Positions 5,732 through 6,434 of a DNA stretch of 6,434 nucleotides are shown here, in pieces. The notes beneath the pieces were generated by a model. That model ran no database searches and was not told the DNA's origin. It worked only from the letters and a program-made list of their open reading frames with translations. Where the stretch lies: NCBI GenBank assembly GCA_018882545.1, contig VERS01000133.1:1-6434 (forward strand), given 5' to 3'. The position numbers were made by a program, and so were the translations under genes. The stretch is from Mycobacterium sp. Its GTDB lineage: Bacteria; Actinomycetota; Actinomycetes; Mycobacteriales; Mycobacteriaceae. Every line of letters begins with the position of its first letter. The stretch's first letter is position 1.

Positions 5732-6434
5732 TCAGCGCGACAACCGTGAGCGCGCGCCGGGAAGTTCGGGACTGGCGCCCAACCGGGCCTGGCGTCCCGC
5801 GCGGTCACCGGCGCGCCGGGCAGCCGACGAGTAGCCGGCCGTCGCACTGGTGGCGCGCCACGTGCCCCGTGCGCTGGACTCGCGCCGGTAGTGATCGCGC
5901 AACTCGAGGTCCTTGTTGCGCAACGCCAGTGCGGTTCCGGGTGAAGCATTCTTCTTCTTGGTCGCCTCACGCTTGGCCTCATCGCGGGCCTCGGAGAGCC
6001 GGTGGCCGATCCGGGTGCCGAAGGCGAGTTGGAAGTTCAGCCGGGCCGTGATCGTCGGGGTCGGCTTGTGCGCTCCGGTGGACAGGTAGGCGTCACACGA
6101 GCGGACCATCTGGACCACCAGGCTGGCGTAGAGCGCATGGGTGGCGTCGATGTCCTCCGGGAAGCCGTAGGCGTAGACAAAGGTGGAGTTGGAGGCGACG
6201 TCGCATCGCACGTCATTGGCGTCGGCGATGACGGCGAACAGTTGCACATAGGTGCGCAGACCGCGGCTTCCCGGCTCGCCGATGGTGATCGTGCGCTGGG
6301 TCGGTTGCTGTGCTGTGGTGCGACTGGCGGAGTGCGCGCGCGCCACGGCGAGGTCAATGGATGTCGCGGTGGCGAGGCGCTGCGCCGCCGCCATGAACGC
6401 CTCGGCCTCGTGGGTGTTGTCGGTACCCTCCGCC
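5732..6434 (-). CDS. DUF2786 domain protein, 5' end beyond window
   Basis: The open frame runs to the right edge and shows 233 residues. The ATG at 6394 is internal: the 13 visible codons before it (AEGTDNTHEAEAF) continue into MAAAQRLATATSIDLAVA and together form the latter part of the DUF2786 helical motif, whose usual form is a KAE-x-TDxxxEAEAxxxKAQxLM pattern ending in a SID-like turn. The start therefore lies outside the window. The middle holds aromatic and hydrophobic segments (TYVQLFAVIADAND, STFVYAYGFPEDIDATHALYASLV). The last ~90 residues become highly basic and helical (EAKREATKKKNASPG, then SSAARRAGDRAGRQARLG), which would suit nucleic-acid binding, though this is inference. It resembles M. 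tuberculosis Rv0184 as I remember it. The stop is 3 bp before the metallohydrolase start, implying a shared mRNA. The molecular function of DUF2786 proteins is not established. Confidence 0.85.
   Translation of the reverse strand, partial: AEGTDNTHEAEAFMAAAQRLATATSIDLAVARAHSASRTTAQQPTQRTITIGEPGSRGLRTYVQLFAVIADANDVRCDVASNSTFVYAYGFPEDIDATHALYASLVVQMVRSCDAYLSTGAHKPTPTITARLNFQLAFGTRIGHRLSEARDEAKREATKKKNASPGTALALRNKDLELRDHYRRESSARGTWRATSATAGYSSAARRAGDRAGRQARLGASPELPGARSRLSR

Noticed and set aside
4685..5749. 354-codon plus-strand open frame antisense to the methyltransferase and metallohydrolase genes
   Set aside because: It spans two well-supported minus-strand genes and their promoter gap; its sequence shows no recognisable domain and a composition typical of antisense shadows.

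Overview
This is a high-GC actinobacterial window, most likely from a member of the Mycobacteriaceae (a Mycobacterium or Mycolicibacterium relative). The evidence is strong G/C bias at third codon positions, GTG starts, sparse Shine-Dalgarno signals, an IlvD that closely resembles my memory of the M. tuberculosis enzyme, and a gene order that, when inverted, resembles the M. tuberculosis Rv0184-Rv0190 neighbourhood. Locus numbers are recalled, not looked up.

Layout, left to right. The 5' part of a DUF305 lipoprotein gene reads leftward out of the window (1-394, minus). A 79-bp divergent regulatory region (395-473) holds a perfect 7-5-7 inverted repeat, TACCC-N5-GGGTA in its core, of the kind bound by copper-sensing CsoR/RicR repressors, plus candidate promoters for both flanking genes. 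Then come ilvD (474-2171, plus; dihydroxy-acid dehydratase of branched-chain amino acid synthesis) and a 744-residue molybdopterin oxidoreductase with an N-terminal [4Fe-4S] motif (2231-4465, plus). Converging on it, only 6 bp away, is a class I SAM-dependent O-methyltransferase (4472-5146, minus). Upstream of that on the minus strand is a tightly coupled pair: a DUF2786 protein (5732 to the right edge, 5' truncated) and a small HEXXH putative metallohydrolase of the TIGR04338 type (5198-5728). Apart from the 79-, 59- and 51-bp intergenic gaps the window is fully coding; no RNA gene, insertion sequence, CRISPR array or phage attachment site was seen.

How the genes may work together. ilvD is housekeeping. 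The DUF305 gene looks copper-regulated. As I recall it, ilvD in M. tuberculosis is divergent from ricR, the copper repressor gene, so a RicR-type operator seems to sit at the equivalent place here in front of a different gene. IlvD-type Fe-S dehydratases are known copper-toxicity targets, which makes the shared regulatory region interesting. The DUF2786/TIGR04338 pair looks like a conserved two-gene unit of unknown function. The molybdoenzyme appears to be an accessory gene within an otherwise conserved neighbourhood. No clearly new multi-gene system is evident; the copper operator and the uncharacterised metallohydrolase pair are the best leads.
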